Of a stretch of DNA of 64,000 nucleotides, positions 26,472-34,871 are shown in pieces (positions within the stretch are counted from its first letter, which is position 1; each line of letters opens with the position of its first letter). A program made the position numbers and the translations under genes. Where the stretch lies: positions 1,240,001 through 1,304,000 of the forward strand of contig CP109468.1 in NCBI GenBank assembly GCA_036227345.1. The letters run 5' to 3'. This DNA is from Streptomyces sp. NBC_01463 (GTDB taxonomy: Bacteria > Actinomycetota > Actinomycetes > Streptomycetales > Streptomycetaceae). The notes under the pieces are model-generated. The model had not been told where the DNA came from. It saw only the letters and a program-made list of their open reading frames with translations, and searched no databases.

Positions 26472-26497
26472 CGGCAGGCGCGGCCCACACGACCCCG

Positions 26498-26530
26498 GAC
26501 GGGGGCGGACCCCATCGGGCCGCCCCCGTT
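26498..26530. terminator. Terminator after the desaturase gene
   Basis: ACGGGGGCGG (26499-26508) and its exact complement (26520-26529), extendable by a G-U pair, form a 10-bp stem with an 11-nt loop. It stands between convergent genes and may serve both. Confidence 0.7.
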
Positions 26531-26557
26531 CCGCGTACGTCCCCGTTCCGCGTACGT
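26524..26557. repeat. 17-bp tandem repeat, two copies
   Basis: The unit CCCCGTTCCGCGTACGT occurs twice in direct succession, with a degenerate third piece after it. It begins in the terminator arm. It looks like a local duplication; no function evident. Confidence 0.6.
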
Positions 26558-26604
26558 CCCCCTTCCGCACCCCGCCGCGGCCCTGCGTCCGGCCCGCGCG
26601 GCGG

Positions 26605-29600
26605 TCATTCGCGCACCGTCACCTCCGCGTAGGCGGCATCGCGCACATCCGCGTCCGGGTGGCGGCGCAGCAGTCTGAGCTGGGTCCGCCACTCCCCGCT
26701 CCAGCCCGCCTGCCCGCCGGCCACCGCGGTGAGCTGCACGGCCAGGTGGCCGTGACCGGGGCCCCCGTGCTCGGCGAGCCGGACCACGACCGCCAGCAGG
26801 GTCCCCGCGCCGTCCTCGTGCTGCGAGGGCCGGATCCGCGTACCGAGCACGCCCGCCGTGCGGGCGGCGAGCACCGGCCGGCCGTCATGCAGCCGGGCGA
26901 GCCGGTCCAGCGCGGCGTACAGCGCCTCGGCCCCCTCCTCCGGATCGACGGCCCTGACCAGCAGCTCCGCTGCCTGCGGTACGTGGTCCCGGTGCCGGGC
27001 CAGCAGTTCGCCCGCGGTGACCAGGACGGGCCGCAGCGCGTCACCGGTCCGTGCCCCGGCCGCCGCGGCGAGCCGGTGCGCGAGGTGGACGACCCGCTGC
27101 CGGCCCGGCCGGTCGCGTTCGCTGCCCGCGTCGTCCATCGCCACGGCGTCGGCGAGAGTGCGCAGCGCCCGCATGAGGGCCTGCGCGGCCTCCGCGGTGG
27201 CGGGCGCGGCGGTGACCAGTGCGTCGGCGGCCGACCGCCAGGAGCGGCGGCGGGCGAGGTCCGTCGTCGCGGCCACCAGCGCATCGCAGGCGCCCGGCGC
27301 CCACGGCACCCAGTGGGCCACCACGGCGTGGGCCGCCGCGGCGAGCTCCTCGTCGTGCGTCCCGCACACCTCACGCACCAGCCGTCCGTAGCGGGGCCGG
27401 TGCGGCGCGGGCAGGTCGATGGGCCGCACCCGCAGGACGGCGGTGCGCAGCACCGTGGCTCCCGTGGCCGCGTCGCTCAGCATCTCCCACATCCGCTCGT
27501 CGCCGAGCAGCCCGATACCGCAGGCCACGCACACGGCCCGCACGTCGGGGTGCTGGTCGGGCATCGCGTACGCCTCGGCCACCAGCTCGGCGGCCTGCGG
27601 CCGGGGCAGCCGGGTCGCGGCGAGCCGCACCGCTTCCTTGCGGCCGGTCACCTTGCCGGTGCCGGGGGCGAGACGTTCCCTCAGCAGGGGGCCGAGCGCC
27701 GAGGGGCGGGCGTCCTGCGAGGCGCGGCCGGCGGCGAAGACCGCGACCCGGGCCCGGTCGCCCCCGCTGTACGCGAGCAGCTCCGCCAGGACGTCCGGTG
27801 CCCGGTCCGTCCCGCCGAGGGCCGTGAGGGCGGCCTCCGCGAGCACGACGTCCTCCGAGCCGGTCCAGCCGAGCACCGCCCGGGCACCGGCCGAGGGGAT
27901 GCGGGCCATGTCCGCGATCGCCGCGGCGCGGGTGTACAGCGGGAGCTTCCCGTCCCGGGCCGTCCGCTCCAGCGCCCGCAGTGCCGCACGCCGCTGACGC
28001 GGCACCCAGCGGCGGACCTCGCGTCCGGGTGCGACATGCCACGCCGTGCCGTGCGGGAGGAACCGGCCGTACGGCGGCGGATCGCCGAGGTACGGGTCCA
28101 GCAGGTCGGTGCGGCAGCCGGTGAGCACCCGCAGCACCTCGGGCAGCGCCCCGGCGGAGGGGTCGACGGCCAGAATCCGTTCCACCCGCCCGCTCCGCCC
28201 GCCGACCGGCTCCAGCCACAGGGCGACCGCGGTCCGTGCGGCGTGGTTCTCGCCGTAGCAGACCGCCTGCCACAGGAGGTCCTGCAGCTCGGGCAGGCCG
28301 GCCGCACGGCGGCCGAGCGCCCTGGTCAGTGCGAACACGAGCCCGTAGTCGGCCTTGTCGGCCCCCGCCTCCAGCCAGGGCCGCAGCGCCTCGAACACCT
28401 CGGTCTCCTGGCCCCGCCGCAGGGAGCGGTCGAGCCGTCCGAAGTCCGCTCCGCCGGTGTTCCCCGAGATCCGGACCAGGGTGCGCAGGGCCCGGTTGAC
28501 CAGGGCGCGCTGTCCCGTGGCGGCGTGCTCGCGGAGCAGGCGCAGCGCGAGGGTGGTCAGGGCCTGCCGGGTGGCGTGCGAGGAGTCCCGGGCCTCGACG
28601 GCGTCGGCGGTGATCCGCTCCAGGGCGGGTTCCGCGGCGTCGGTGAAGAGTGCCGCCGGGAGGGCCGCCAGGGCGTGGAGGGCGGCCGAGCGGACCGGGT
28701 CCTGTTCGTTGCGCAGGCGCTCCATGTCGGTGAGCACCTCCGCGACCGCGTCCGCGGTGCCGGCCCGCCCGGCGTTGCGGATCAGCAGCGGCCACGCCCG
28801 CGCCCGGTCCTCGGCCGCGGGCCTGCGGGTGGCGGCCAGCAGCCGTTCGCGTACCTCGGGGACCGGCAGATACGACTCCGCGAGCAGCACGGTGCTCCAG
28901 TCGGCGCCGTGCCCGGCCGCGCGTTCCGCCATGCGCCGCGCCTCGTCGGCGACGCAACTGCGCGGCAGCGCGTCGAGGATCACGGCGTCCACGGTGACGC
29001 GCCGCCCCGGTCCGCGTCCGGCCGTGACGGATGTGTGGAAGGAGCCGCGTCGGCCCGGCGGGAGTGCGGCGAGCAGCCGGGAGAGCCCCGCGGAGTCCCC
29101 CGCCATGGCCCGCCCGAGCTCCACGACGAGTCCCTCGGGGGCGGTGCGGGCCAGCCGGTACAGGAGGCTTCTGCTCAGCGCCGCGCCCCGCAGCACCGGC
29201 CGGGCCTCCGGGCGCAGCAGGAGCCGGACGACCCGGGCGGGGCCGGCGGCGGCGAGCGTTCCGAGCCGGTCGGCCAGCGGTGCCGGCAGGTCGGCCGGAG
29301 CGAAGCGGTCGAGCAGGTCGAGCACCCGGTCGGGGAGGGCGTCGGCGGTGGCGGCGACACCGGGGGCGTAGCGCCGCCACCACTCGGCCCGGTGCGGTGC
29401 GGACAGCTCCGCCAGCTGCCCCTCGAAGGCGTCGAGGAGGAGCCCGGGGTGCCGGCTGCCGAGTCCGCCCCAGCCGTGCACCGCGTACAGGAGCTCGGGC
29501 AGCAGCCGGGCCGCGGTCGCCGCCGAGCACCCCGGCAGCAGCACGGTGACGTCCGCGTCGCCCCAGCTCGCCCGGACCTCGTCGGCGAGCCGGTCCGCGA

Positions 29601-29961
29601 GCGCGGTCCGCCCGTCGGAGACGACGGCCCGGAGCAGCCGGCGGCGTGCCCCGCGCGGCACATCGTCCAGGGAGGCGGCGTACGCCTCGTCCGGGACGCC
29701 GAGGCTGCGCGCGACCCGCAGCGCGTGCCCCTGCACGAAGGGGTCCGGGTCGGCGAGGTGGGCGCCGATCCACTCCCGGTCGCCCCCGACGGCCGCCGCC
29801 ACGACGGCGGTCCCCCGCTCGTAGGCATCGCCCTCGTCCAGATCGTCCAGAACGTCACGCAGTCGCCCCGATGCGGACAAAGCGCGCGCCTGTGACGCGA
29901 GTTCACGCATGCGCTGCGGATACGGAAGGGGGTCGAGGGCGTTCAGCAGGGCATCGGTCAT
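26605..29961 (-). CDS. Large alpha-helical repeat (HEAT-like) protein, unknown function
   Basis: 1118-residue protein made almost entirely of Ala/Leu/Arg-rich helices. Helical-pair repeats such as DPFVQGHALRVARSLGVPDEAY, AAAIADMARIPSAGARAVLGW and RTAVALWLEPVGGRSGRVERIL recur along the chain, resembling HEAT/armadillo solenoids. No catalytic motif, signal peptide or membrane segment is visible. A solenoid of this size usually binds other proteins or nucleic acid. It stands alone, divergent from the chitosanase gene. The function is not inferable. Confidence 0.8.
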   Translation of the reverse strand: MTDALLNALDPLPYPQRMRELASQARALSASGRLRDVLDDLDEGDAYERGTAVVAAAVGGDREWIGAHLADPDPFVQGHALRVARSLGVPDEAYAASLDDVPRGARRRLLRAVVSDGRTALADRLADEVRASWGDADVTVLLPGCSAATAARLLPELLYAVHGWGGLGSRHPGLLLDAFEGQLAELSAPHRAEWWRRYAPGVAATADALPDRVLDLLDRFAPADLPAPLADRLGTLAAAGPARVVRLLLRPEARPVLRGAALSRSLLYRLARTAPEGLVVELGRAMAGDSAGLSRLLAALPPGRRGSFHTSVTAGRGPGRRVTVDAVILDALPRSCVADEARRMAERAAGHGADWSTVLLAESYLPVPEVRERLLAATRRPAAEDRARAWPLLIRNAGRAGTADAVAEVLTDMERLRNEQDPVRSAALHALAALPAALFTDAAEPALERITADAVEARDSSHATRQALTTLALRLLREHAATGQRALVNRALRTLVRISGNTGGADFGRLDRSLRRGQETEVFEALRPWLEAGADKADYGLVFALTRALGRRAAGLPELQDLLWQAVCYGENHAARTAVALWLEPVGGRSGRVERILAVDPSAGALPEVLRVLTGCRTDLLDPYLGDPPPYGRFLPHGTAWHVAPGREVRRWVPRQRRAALRALERTARDGKLPLYTRAAAIADMARIPSAGARAVLGWTGSEDVVLAEAALTALGGTDRAPDVLAELLAYSGGDRARVAVFAAGRASQDARPSALGPLLRERLAPGTGKVTGRKEAVRLAATRLPRPQAAELVAEAYAMPDQHPDVRAVCVACGIGLLGDERMWEMLSDAATGATVLRTAVLRVRPIDLPAPHRPRYGRLVREVCGTHDEELAAAAHAVVAHWVPWAPGACDALVAATTDLARRRSWRSAADALVTAAPATAEAAQALMRALRTLADAVAMDDAGSERDRPGRQRVVHLAHRLAAAAGARTGDALRPVLVTAGELLARHRDHVPQAAELLVRAVDPEEGAEALYAALDRLARLHDGRPVLAARTAGVLGTRIRPSQHEDGAGTLLAVVVRLAEHGGPGHGHLAVQLTAVAGGQAGWSGEWRTQLRLLRRHPDADVRDAAYAEVTVRE

Positions 29962-30024
29962 GGGGCGATTGTGCCGTGCGGGGGCGATCCCTCCCCAGAG
30001 ATGTGCGGACCGTACTCTGTGCCG

Positions 30025-30945
30025 GTGAAACCTGTGACCCGTGTTGTTCTGATCGGCGCGCCGATAGCGATCGCCGCTGCCCTGCTCTTCAACGGCGGCG
30101 GCAACTCCGCGCTGCCCAAGAGCTCACCCACGGCAGCGGCCACGGCGTCCGACGACTCCGCCTCCGGCGACGAGGCGGAAGGGGCGGACGACGCGGAACG
30201 CGCGGAGGAGGACGCCCGGGTCGCGGCGATGCCGCCGGGGCTGGCCGCGCCGAAGATGCGCGAGGTCGCCTGGAAGCTGCTGGCCAGCGCCGAGGGTTCG
30301 ACCCTTGACTGGCGCAGCCAGTACGCCTCCATCGAGGACAACGGCGACGGCACCGGGTACAACGCCGGGATCATCGGCTTCTGCTCCGGGACGCACGACA
30401 TGCTCGCGTTCGTCGAGTCGTTCACCGGCGCTCATCCGGACAGTCCGCTGGCACCGTTCGTCCCGGCGCTGCGCAAGGTCGACGGATCGGCGTCGCACGA
30501 GGGGCTGGACCCCGGTTTCACGGCCGCCTGGAAGAAGTCGGCCGAGGATCCGGCGTTCCGCGCGGCCCAGGACCGGGTCCGGGACCAGCAGTACTTCGAA
30601 CCCGCGGTCCGGCAGGCGAAGCTGGACGGCCTGGGCACGCTCGGCCAGTTCGTCTACTTCGACGCCATGGTGCTCCAGGGGCCGGGGGCCGAGGAGGACG
30701 GCTTCTACGGCATCCGGAAGGTGGCCATGGCCCGGGCGGACACGGTCACGGGGGGCGGCAACGAGTCGGCGTATCTGAACGTCTTCCTGGACGCCGCCCG
30801 CGAAGTGATGAAGTCGAAGAAGAACCAGCAGGACACCTCGCGCATCGACACCGCCCAGCGGTACTTCCTGGAGCACGCGAACCTGGGCCTGGAACCGCCG
30901 CTGACCTGGAAGATGTACGGCGACACGTTCACCATCCCGTCCTGA
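30025..30945 (+). CDS. Chitosanase, glycoside hydrolase family 46
   Basis: Exported endo-chitosanase hydrolysing beta-1,4-glucosamine polymers with inversion. After a short hydrophobic N-terminus (VVLIGAPIAIAAALLF) and a Ser/Asp/Glu-rich linker comes the GH46 core: LASAEGSTLDWRSQYASIED with the catalytic Glu, and EDNGDGTGYNAGIIGFCSGT with the second acidic residue. GTG 30025 is chosen because TACTCT at 30013-30018 lies where a -10 box would be for a leaderless transcript and no ribosome-binding site is seen; GTG 30019 is possible. The N-terminus may be an uncleaved anchor. Confidence 0.9.
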   Translation: MKPVTRVVLIGAPIAIAAALLFNGGGNSALPKSSPTAAATASDDSASGDEAEGADDAERAEEDARVAAMPPGLAAPKMREVAWKLLASAEGSTLDWRSQYASIEDNGDGTGYNAGIIGFCSGTHDMLAFVESFTGAHPDSPLAPFVPALRKVDGSASHEGLDPGFTAAWKKSAEDPAFRAAQDRVRDQQYFEPAVRQAKLDGLGTLGQFVYFDAMVLQGPGAEEDGFYGIRKVAMARADTVTGGGNESAYLNVFLDAAREVMKSKKNQQDTSRIDTAQRYFLEHANLGLEPPLTWKMYGDTFTIPS

Positions 30946-30963
30946 CTCCCGCTCGCGCGGGAG
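30946..30963 (+). terminator. Hairpin terminator after chitosanase
   Basis: CTCCCGC-TCGC-GCGGGAG, a 7-bp perfect stem starting right after the stop codon, lies between convergent genes. Confidence 0.6.
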
Positions 30964-31015
30964 CCGGCGGGAACCAGTGAGAGTTGCCGGGATTCAGCGG
31001 GAGTGGGCAGGAGGC

Positions 31016-31270
31016 TCAGGCCCGGTCGCGGTCGACTCTGCGGAGCCGGTCGCGCTCCTTCTCGGAGAGGCCTCCCCACACACCGAAGCGCTCGTCGTTG
31101 TCGAGCGCGTACTCCAGGCAGGCCAGCCGGCCCTCGCAGGCGTTGCACAGTTGCTTGGCCTCACGTGTGGAGCTGCCCGGGGCGGGGAAGAAGAACTCGG
31201 GCCCCGTCTGTGCGCACAGCGCTGTCTCCTGCCAGGCGAGAGCGGGGTCGGTCGCGGTGTTGATCAGCAT
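31016..31270 (-). CDS. WhiB-family iron-sulfur transcription factor
   Basis: 84-residue Wbl protein with the four cluster-binding cysteines C19, C42, C45 and C51 (LCNAC...C), the GVWGG turn at 63-67 and a basic C-terminal tail (ERDRLRRVDRDRA) for DNA or sigma-factor contact. These 4Fe-4S proteins bind the principal sigma factor. The sequence is unlike WhiB, WblA, WblC and WblE and is nearer the variable minor paralogues. The start at 31270 gives the standard N-terminal length; a frame extending to 31309 is less likely. Confidence 0.9.
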   Translation of the reverse strand: MLINTATDPALAWQETALCAQTGPEFFFPAPGSSTREAKQLCNACEGRLACLEYALDNDERFGVWGGLSEKERDRLRRVDRDRA

Positions 31271-31377
31271 GCGGCACACAGTGCCCTGCCGCGATAAACG
31301 ACTGATCAACGATTCATCAATCCGCTGGGCGAGGCCGGACGGGCGGCTTCGGGATCGGCCTGACGCGCGGCCCGAGA

Positions 31378-32178
31378 TCAGCCGGCCGGCGCCTGCGCGC
31401 TCTTGATCACGGCGAAGGCGGCACCGTAGGGATCCGCGACGTTGGCGAAGGTGCCCACGCCCTCCATCTCCAGCGGTTCCAGCGTCAGCTTGCCGCCCAG
31501 CCGCTCGACCGCCGCCACCGTGGCATCGCAGTCGTCCACCTCGATGTACGGCAGCCAGTGGGTCCCGGCGGCGGCCCGGACGGGCACGGCGTCGAGCGGG
31601 ACGAGGCCGCCGAAGGAGGCGTCCTCACCGCCGCCCGCGGTCCTGATGATCGTGTACGCGCCGTCGCCGCCCGGATAGGGCATCTGGGCGGTCTCCCAGC
31701 CGAAGACCATGTCGTAGAACGCGGCCGCGGCCGGCACGTCCGGGGTGTAGAGCTCGGCCCAGCAGAGACTGCCCGGGGCGGTCACGACGCCGAGCCCCGG
31801 ATTCTGCCTGGGCTGCCAGACGCCGAAATACGCCCCGGCCCGGTCGGTGAATCCGCCCATCCGGCCGTAGTCCAGGACGTCCATCGGTGCGAACGGTGCC
31901 GCACCGCCCGCCTTCTCCACGGCCTGCGCGGTGGCGTCGACGTCCGCCGACCGGAAGTACACCGACCAGGACGGCTTCGCCTGCTCCTCGGTGACCGTCA
32001 TCGCGCCGCCGACCGTCTTCCCGTTCAGCATGAACATCCCGTAGCCGCCGGTCTCGGGGCCGCCGGCCTCGTAGTCCCAGCCGAGAAGCGCGGTGTAGAA
32101 GGCCGTGGCCCCTTCGAGATCCGGGGTGCCGAGATCCATCCAGTTGGGGGCTCCGTCAACAAAACGGGTGGTGAGCAT
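31378..32178 (-). CDS. VOC family (glyoxalase/bleomycin-resistance fold) protein, two domains
   Basis: 266-residue tandem vicinal-oxygen-chelate protein. Domain 1 (about 8-125) begins PNWMDLGTPDLEGATAFYTALLGWDYE and domain 2 (about 135-258) begins LCWAELYTPDVPAAAAFYDMVFGWE; both keep the FYxxxFGW motif. The metal-ligand His/Glu set is incomplete, so binding or sequestering of a small hydrophobic molecule is as likely as catalysis. Similar two-domain proteins are common in Streptomyces. Not clearly cotranscribed with the isochorismatase operon upstream (117-bp gap). Confidence 0.88.
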   Translation of the reverse strand: MLTTRFVDGAPNWMDLGTPDLEGATAFYTALLGWDYEAGGPETGGYGMFMLNGKTVGGAMTVTEEQAKPSWSVYFRSADVDATAQAVEKAGGAAPFAPMDVLDYGRMGGFTDRAGAYFGVWQPRQNPGLGVVTAPGSLCWAELYTPDVPAAAAFYDMVFGWETAQMPYPGGDGAYTIIRTAGGGEDASFGGLVPLDAVPVRAAAGTHWLPYIEVDDCDATVAAVERLGGKLTLEPLEMEGVGTFANVADPYGAAFAVIKSAQAPAG

Positions 32179-32295
32179 CGGGCGCTCCTTCGGTGGTCCC
32201 GTTCCCGGCCGGCAGGCCTTCCTGACCCTTCGAGTCTCGCACCGGGCACTGACAACCGCAGTGCCTGCTGACCCGCGCCGCCGAGTGTGCGCGGG

Positions 32296-32850
32296 TCAGC
32301 CCAGGGCCGCGATCCAGTCGTCGACGGTGGTGACATCGGCCTGGCGCGGAAAGACCTTCTCCGTCAGGACCCGGTGGACCTCGGGATCGGCGTCGGCGCA
32401 GCCGTCGGCCAGGACGGTGAGCCGGTAGTCGAGGTCGGCGGCCTGGCGCAGGGTGGACAGGACGACACCACTGGTGGCGATGCCGGTGAGGACCAGGTGG
32501 TCGACGGCCGCGCCGCGCAGCACGAGTTCCAGGTCGCTGCCCGTGAAGGCGCTCACGCGCTTCTTGGTGACGACGCACTCGCCGGGAAGGGGCTCGACGG
32601 CGGGGTCGATGGCGGCCCCGGGGTCGCCAGCGGTGAAGGCCCCGTCGGGCAGGGCGCTGAAGCGCGGGCTGGACTTCGTCTCCGGGTGGCCGGGGCGCAG
32701 GCCGACGACGACGAACACCACGGGGACGCCGGCCGACCGGGCCGCGGCGACGGCGCGGGCGAGGCGCGGCGTGAACCCGGCGACGTCGCCGGGGAGGCGC
32801 CCGGTGATCGACTTCTGGACGTCCATCACGAGCAGGGCGGAGTTGGTCAT
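32296..32850 (-). CDS. Isochorismatase-like hydrolase without the nucleophilic cysteine
   Basis: 184-residue isochorismatase-superfamily protein. D10 (VMDVQ) and the lysine of VTKKRVSAF are present. The position that carries Cys in nicotinamidase-type enzymes is glycine here (GIATSGVVLST). True isochorismatases such as EntB also lack the cysteine, so a non-cysteine hydrolysis of a vinyl ether or similar is possible; N-carbamoyl or nicotinamidase activity is unlikely. It is third in the marR-MFS-hydrolase operon, its ATG overlapping the MFS stop by 4 nt. Confidence 0.85.
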   Translation of the reverse strand: MTNSALLVMDVQKSITGRLPGDVAGFTPRLARAVAAARSAGVPVVFVVVGLRPGHPETKSSPRFSALPDGAFTAGDPGAAIDPAVEPLPGECVVTKKRVSAFTGSDLELVLRGAAVDHLVLTGIATSGVVLSTLRQAADLDYRLTVLADGCADADPEVHRVLTEKVFPRQADVTTVDDWIAALG

Positions 32851-34328
32851 CGTTCGTCCTTGGTTGCGGAGTGAGGGTCGGTTCGGGTTGCCGCCGGGGT
32901 CTCGTCCGGGGCGGCGTCGCCGATGCGGCGCAGCGAGCGGTCAGCGAGGGTCACCACGAGGAACAGCACGCTGACGGCGATCATGAAGGCGGCGAGGTGG
33001 TGCAGACCACCGGTGTCGGCGCGCTCGCCGAAGAAGCTGCCACTGGCGGCGGAGGCGATGATGGCGCCCAGATAGCCGAAGGTGCGCAGCAGCCCGGCGG
33101 AGGATCCCATGCGTTCGCCGTCGGCCTGGTGGAAGACGGAGTTCTGCAGAGCGAGGTTGTTGAGCCCCTGCGGGACACCCAGGACGATCACGACCATCAG
33201 GAGCATCCACAGGGGGCTGTGGTCGTTCAGGAGGAACAGCAGGGCGCAGGCGATGATCTGGCCGGTGGCGCCGACCAGGAGCTTGCCGCGGACCGCCTGG
33301 CGCCGCCCGGTGAGGGTGGACACGACGATCGCGGTGGCGAACAGCGGGAGCTGCACCAGCCCGGCCTGGGACGGGGAGAGGCCGCGCCCCTCCTCCGTCC
33401 ACTGCGTGTAGCCGTACAGGAAGGCGTAGGTGACGACGTAGCAGAGCAGCGTCCTGGTGTACGTGGCGAGGAGCGGCAGATTGCCGCCCAGCACGCGTAC
33501 GTCGATGAAGGGCTGCCGCGCACGCAGCTCGCGCCAGGTGAAGCCCGCCCCCGCGGCGGCGGTCAGGACCAGCAGGTACCAGTCGCCGCCGCCGGGGTTC
33601 ATGAGGAACAGCAGCAGGCAGACCAGCGCCGAGGCGAACAGCCCCATGCCCGGCAGGTCCAGGTCGCTCACGGGGTGGTGGCCGTCGTCCCGGCGGGTGG
33701 CGGGGGTCGCGGGGATGCGGCGGGCCCCGAGGTACAGACCGGCCAGGGCGAGCGGGATGTTGACGGCCAGGGTCGCGCGCCAGCCGCCGGCTCCGATCAG
33801 GAGCCCGCCGAGGCCGGGGCCGATGACGGCGATGGTCTGGGTGGTGACGGCGAGGGCGGTGAGTACCCCGGCGGGGCTCTTCTCCCCGGTGCGCTTCGAC
33901 TCGCTGCGGATGAGGTACATCGCCGCCGGATAGCCGGAGCAGGTGCCGAAGCCGAGGAGGACGCGCGCGGCGACGAGCACGCCCAGGTTCGGGGCGAGCA
34001 TGCCGACGACTCCGGCTATGCCGGTCAGCGCGGTGCCGGCCAGGAACAGCCGGCGGGGCCCGAAGAGGTCGATCAGCCGTCCCACGACCGGCTGCCCTAT
34101 GGAGGTGGCCAGGTAGAGGGAGGAGATGAGCCACGCCGTTTCGGAGGGCGGGGCGCCGAAGGCCGCGCCGATCGGCACCAGCGAGACCGAGATGATGGAG
34201 GAGTTGACCGGGTTGAGCACCGCCCCCAGCATCATCGGGGCCAGCAGCCGCCGGTCGAAGCCGCCCGCCGCCCCCTTGGCCCCGCCGGGGCGCAGCCGGC
34301 GCAGAACGCGGACCGGGCTTCCGCTCAC
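32847..34328 (-). CDS. MFS transporter, DHA2/EmrB-like drug efflux family
   Basis: 493 residues with about 14 predicted membrane segments, in the pattern of proton-driven drug exporters. The N-terminal part has ISVSLVPIGAAFGAPPSETAW and the loop GRLIDLFGPRRLFLAG (motif A). The antiporter motif C-like region is GVLTALAVTTQTIAVIGPGLGGLL. GTG 34328 overlaps the marR stop by 4 nt (GTGA) and the gene ends in a 4-nt ATGA overlap with the hydrolase gene. The MarR partner and palindromic operator suggest induction by its substrate, whose identity is unknown. Confidence 0.92.
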   Translation of the reverse strand: MSGSPVRVLRRLRPGGAKGAAGGFDRRLLAPMMLGAVLNPVNSSIISVSLVPIGAAFGAPPSETAWLISSLYLATSIGQPVVGRLIDLFGPRRLFLAGTALTGIAGVVGMLAPNLGVLVAARVLLGFGTCSGYPAAMYLIRSESKRTGEKSPAGVLTALAVTTQTIAVIGPGLGGLLIGAGGWRATLAVNIPLALAGLYLGARRIPATPATRRDDGHHPVSDLDLPGMGLFASALVCLLLFLMNPGGGDWYLLVLTAAAGAGFTWRELRARQPFIDVRVLGGNLPLLATYTRTLLCYVVTYAFLYGYTQWTEEGRGLSPSQAGLVQLPLFATAIVVSTLTGRRQAVRGKLLVGATGQIIACALLFLLNDHSPLWMLLMVVIVLGVPQGLNNLALQNSVFHQADGERMGSSAGLLRTFGYLGAIIASAASGSFFGERADTGGLHHLAAFMIAVSVLFLVVTLADRSLRRIGDAAPDETPAATRTDPHSATKDER

Positions 34329-34783
34329 GAGCGGACGACCCGTTCCAGCAGGGCCGCCGCCTCGATCAGGAGGCGGCGCTCCTCCTCCGTGCACCCGTCC
34401 TGGAGGGCGCGGGTGAGCCAGCCCTCCCCGGCCCGCCGCCGGTCCTCCAGGAACACGTGGCCGCTGTCGGTCACGAAGACCAGTTGACGGCGGCCGTCCT
34501 CGGGGTCGGGGCGGCGGGCCACCAGGCCGCGTTCCACCAGGATGCCGACGGTGGCGGCCACCGACTGGTGCCGGACGCGTTCGGCGGCCGCCAGGTCCGT
34601 GACCGACGCCTCGCCGTCCTTGTCCAGCCGGCTGAGGACCGACGTCTGGGTCGGGGTGAGGTCGCCGGGGTCGTACGTCTCGCGCATGCGGCGCCTGAGC
34701 CGGCTGTAGACCACGCGGACATCGTGCGCCGCGCGGACAGCCGACTCGGACACGCCGTCGGGGGTGCTGGTCTCCTCATCCAT
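34325..34783 (-). CDS. MarR family transcriptional regulator
   Basis: 152-residue winged-helix regulator: DLTPTQTSVLSRLDKDGEASVTDLAAAERVRHQSVAATVGILVERGLVARRPDPEDGRR covers the recognition helix and wing. It is first in the operon with the MFS exporter and the isochorismatase-like protein. Its own promoter carries a perfect palindrome, so autorepression relieved by a small ligand is the likely logic. Confidence 0.94.
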   Translation of the reverse strand: MDEETSTPDGVSESAVRAAHDVRVVYSRLRRRMRETYDPGDLTPTQTSVLSRLDKDGEASVTDLAAAERVRHQSVAATVGILVERGLVARRPDPEDGRRQLVFVTDSGHVFLEDRRRAGEGWLTRALQDGCTEEERRLLIEAAALLERVVRS

Positions 34784-34790
34784 GTACGCA

Positions 34791-34819
34791 GATTAACTTG
34801 CGCAGTCCGGACTGCGCAA
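34791..34819 (-). promoter_or_regulatory. Promoter and 22-bp palindromic MarR operator
   Basis: TTGCGCAGTCC at 34798-34808 is followed directly by its exact complement to 34819, a perfect 22-bp dyad. On the minus strand TTGCGC (34814-34819) serves as -35 and TTAATC (34791-34796) as -10 at 17-nt spacing, so a bound dimer would block RNA polymerase. A further half-site-like TGCGCAA lies at 34827-34833. Confidence 0.75.
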
Positions 34820-34871
34820 TTCATGGTGCGCAACACAGCCTGTGCACTGCCACCTGTGACCGCGCGACCCG

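Noticed and set aside
26659..29895. 1078-codon open frame antisense to the repeat protein
   Set aside because: Product is Gly/Pro/Arg/Gln-rich without domain pattern; it mirrors codon bias of the real minus-strand gene.
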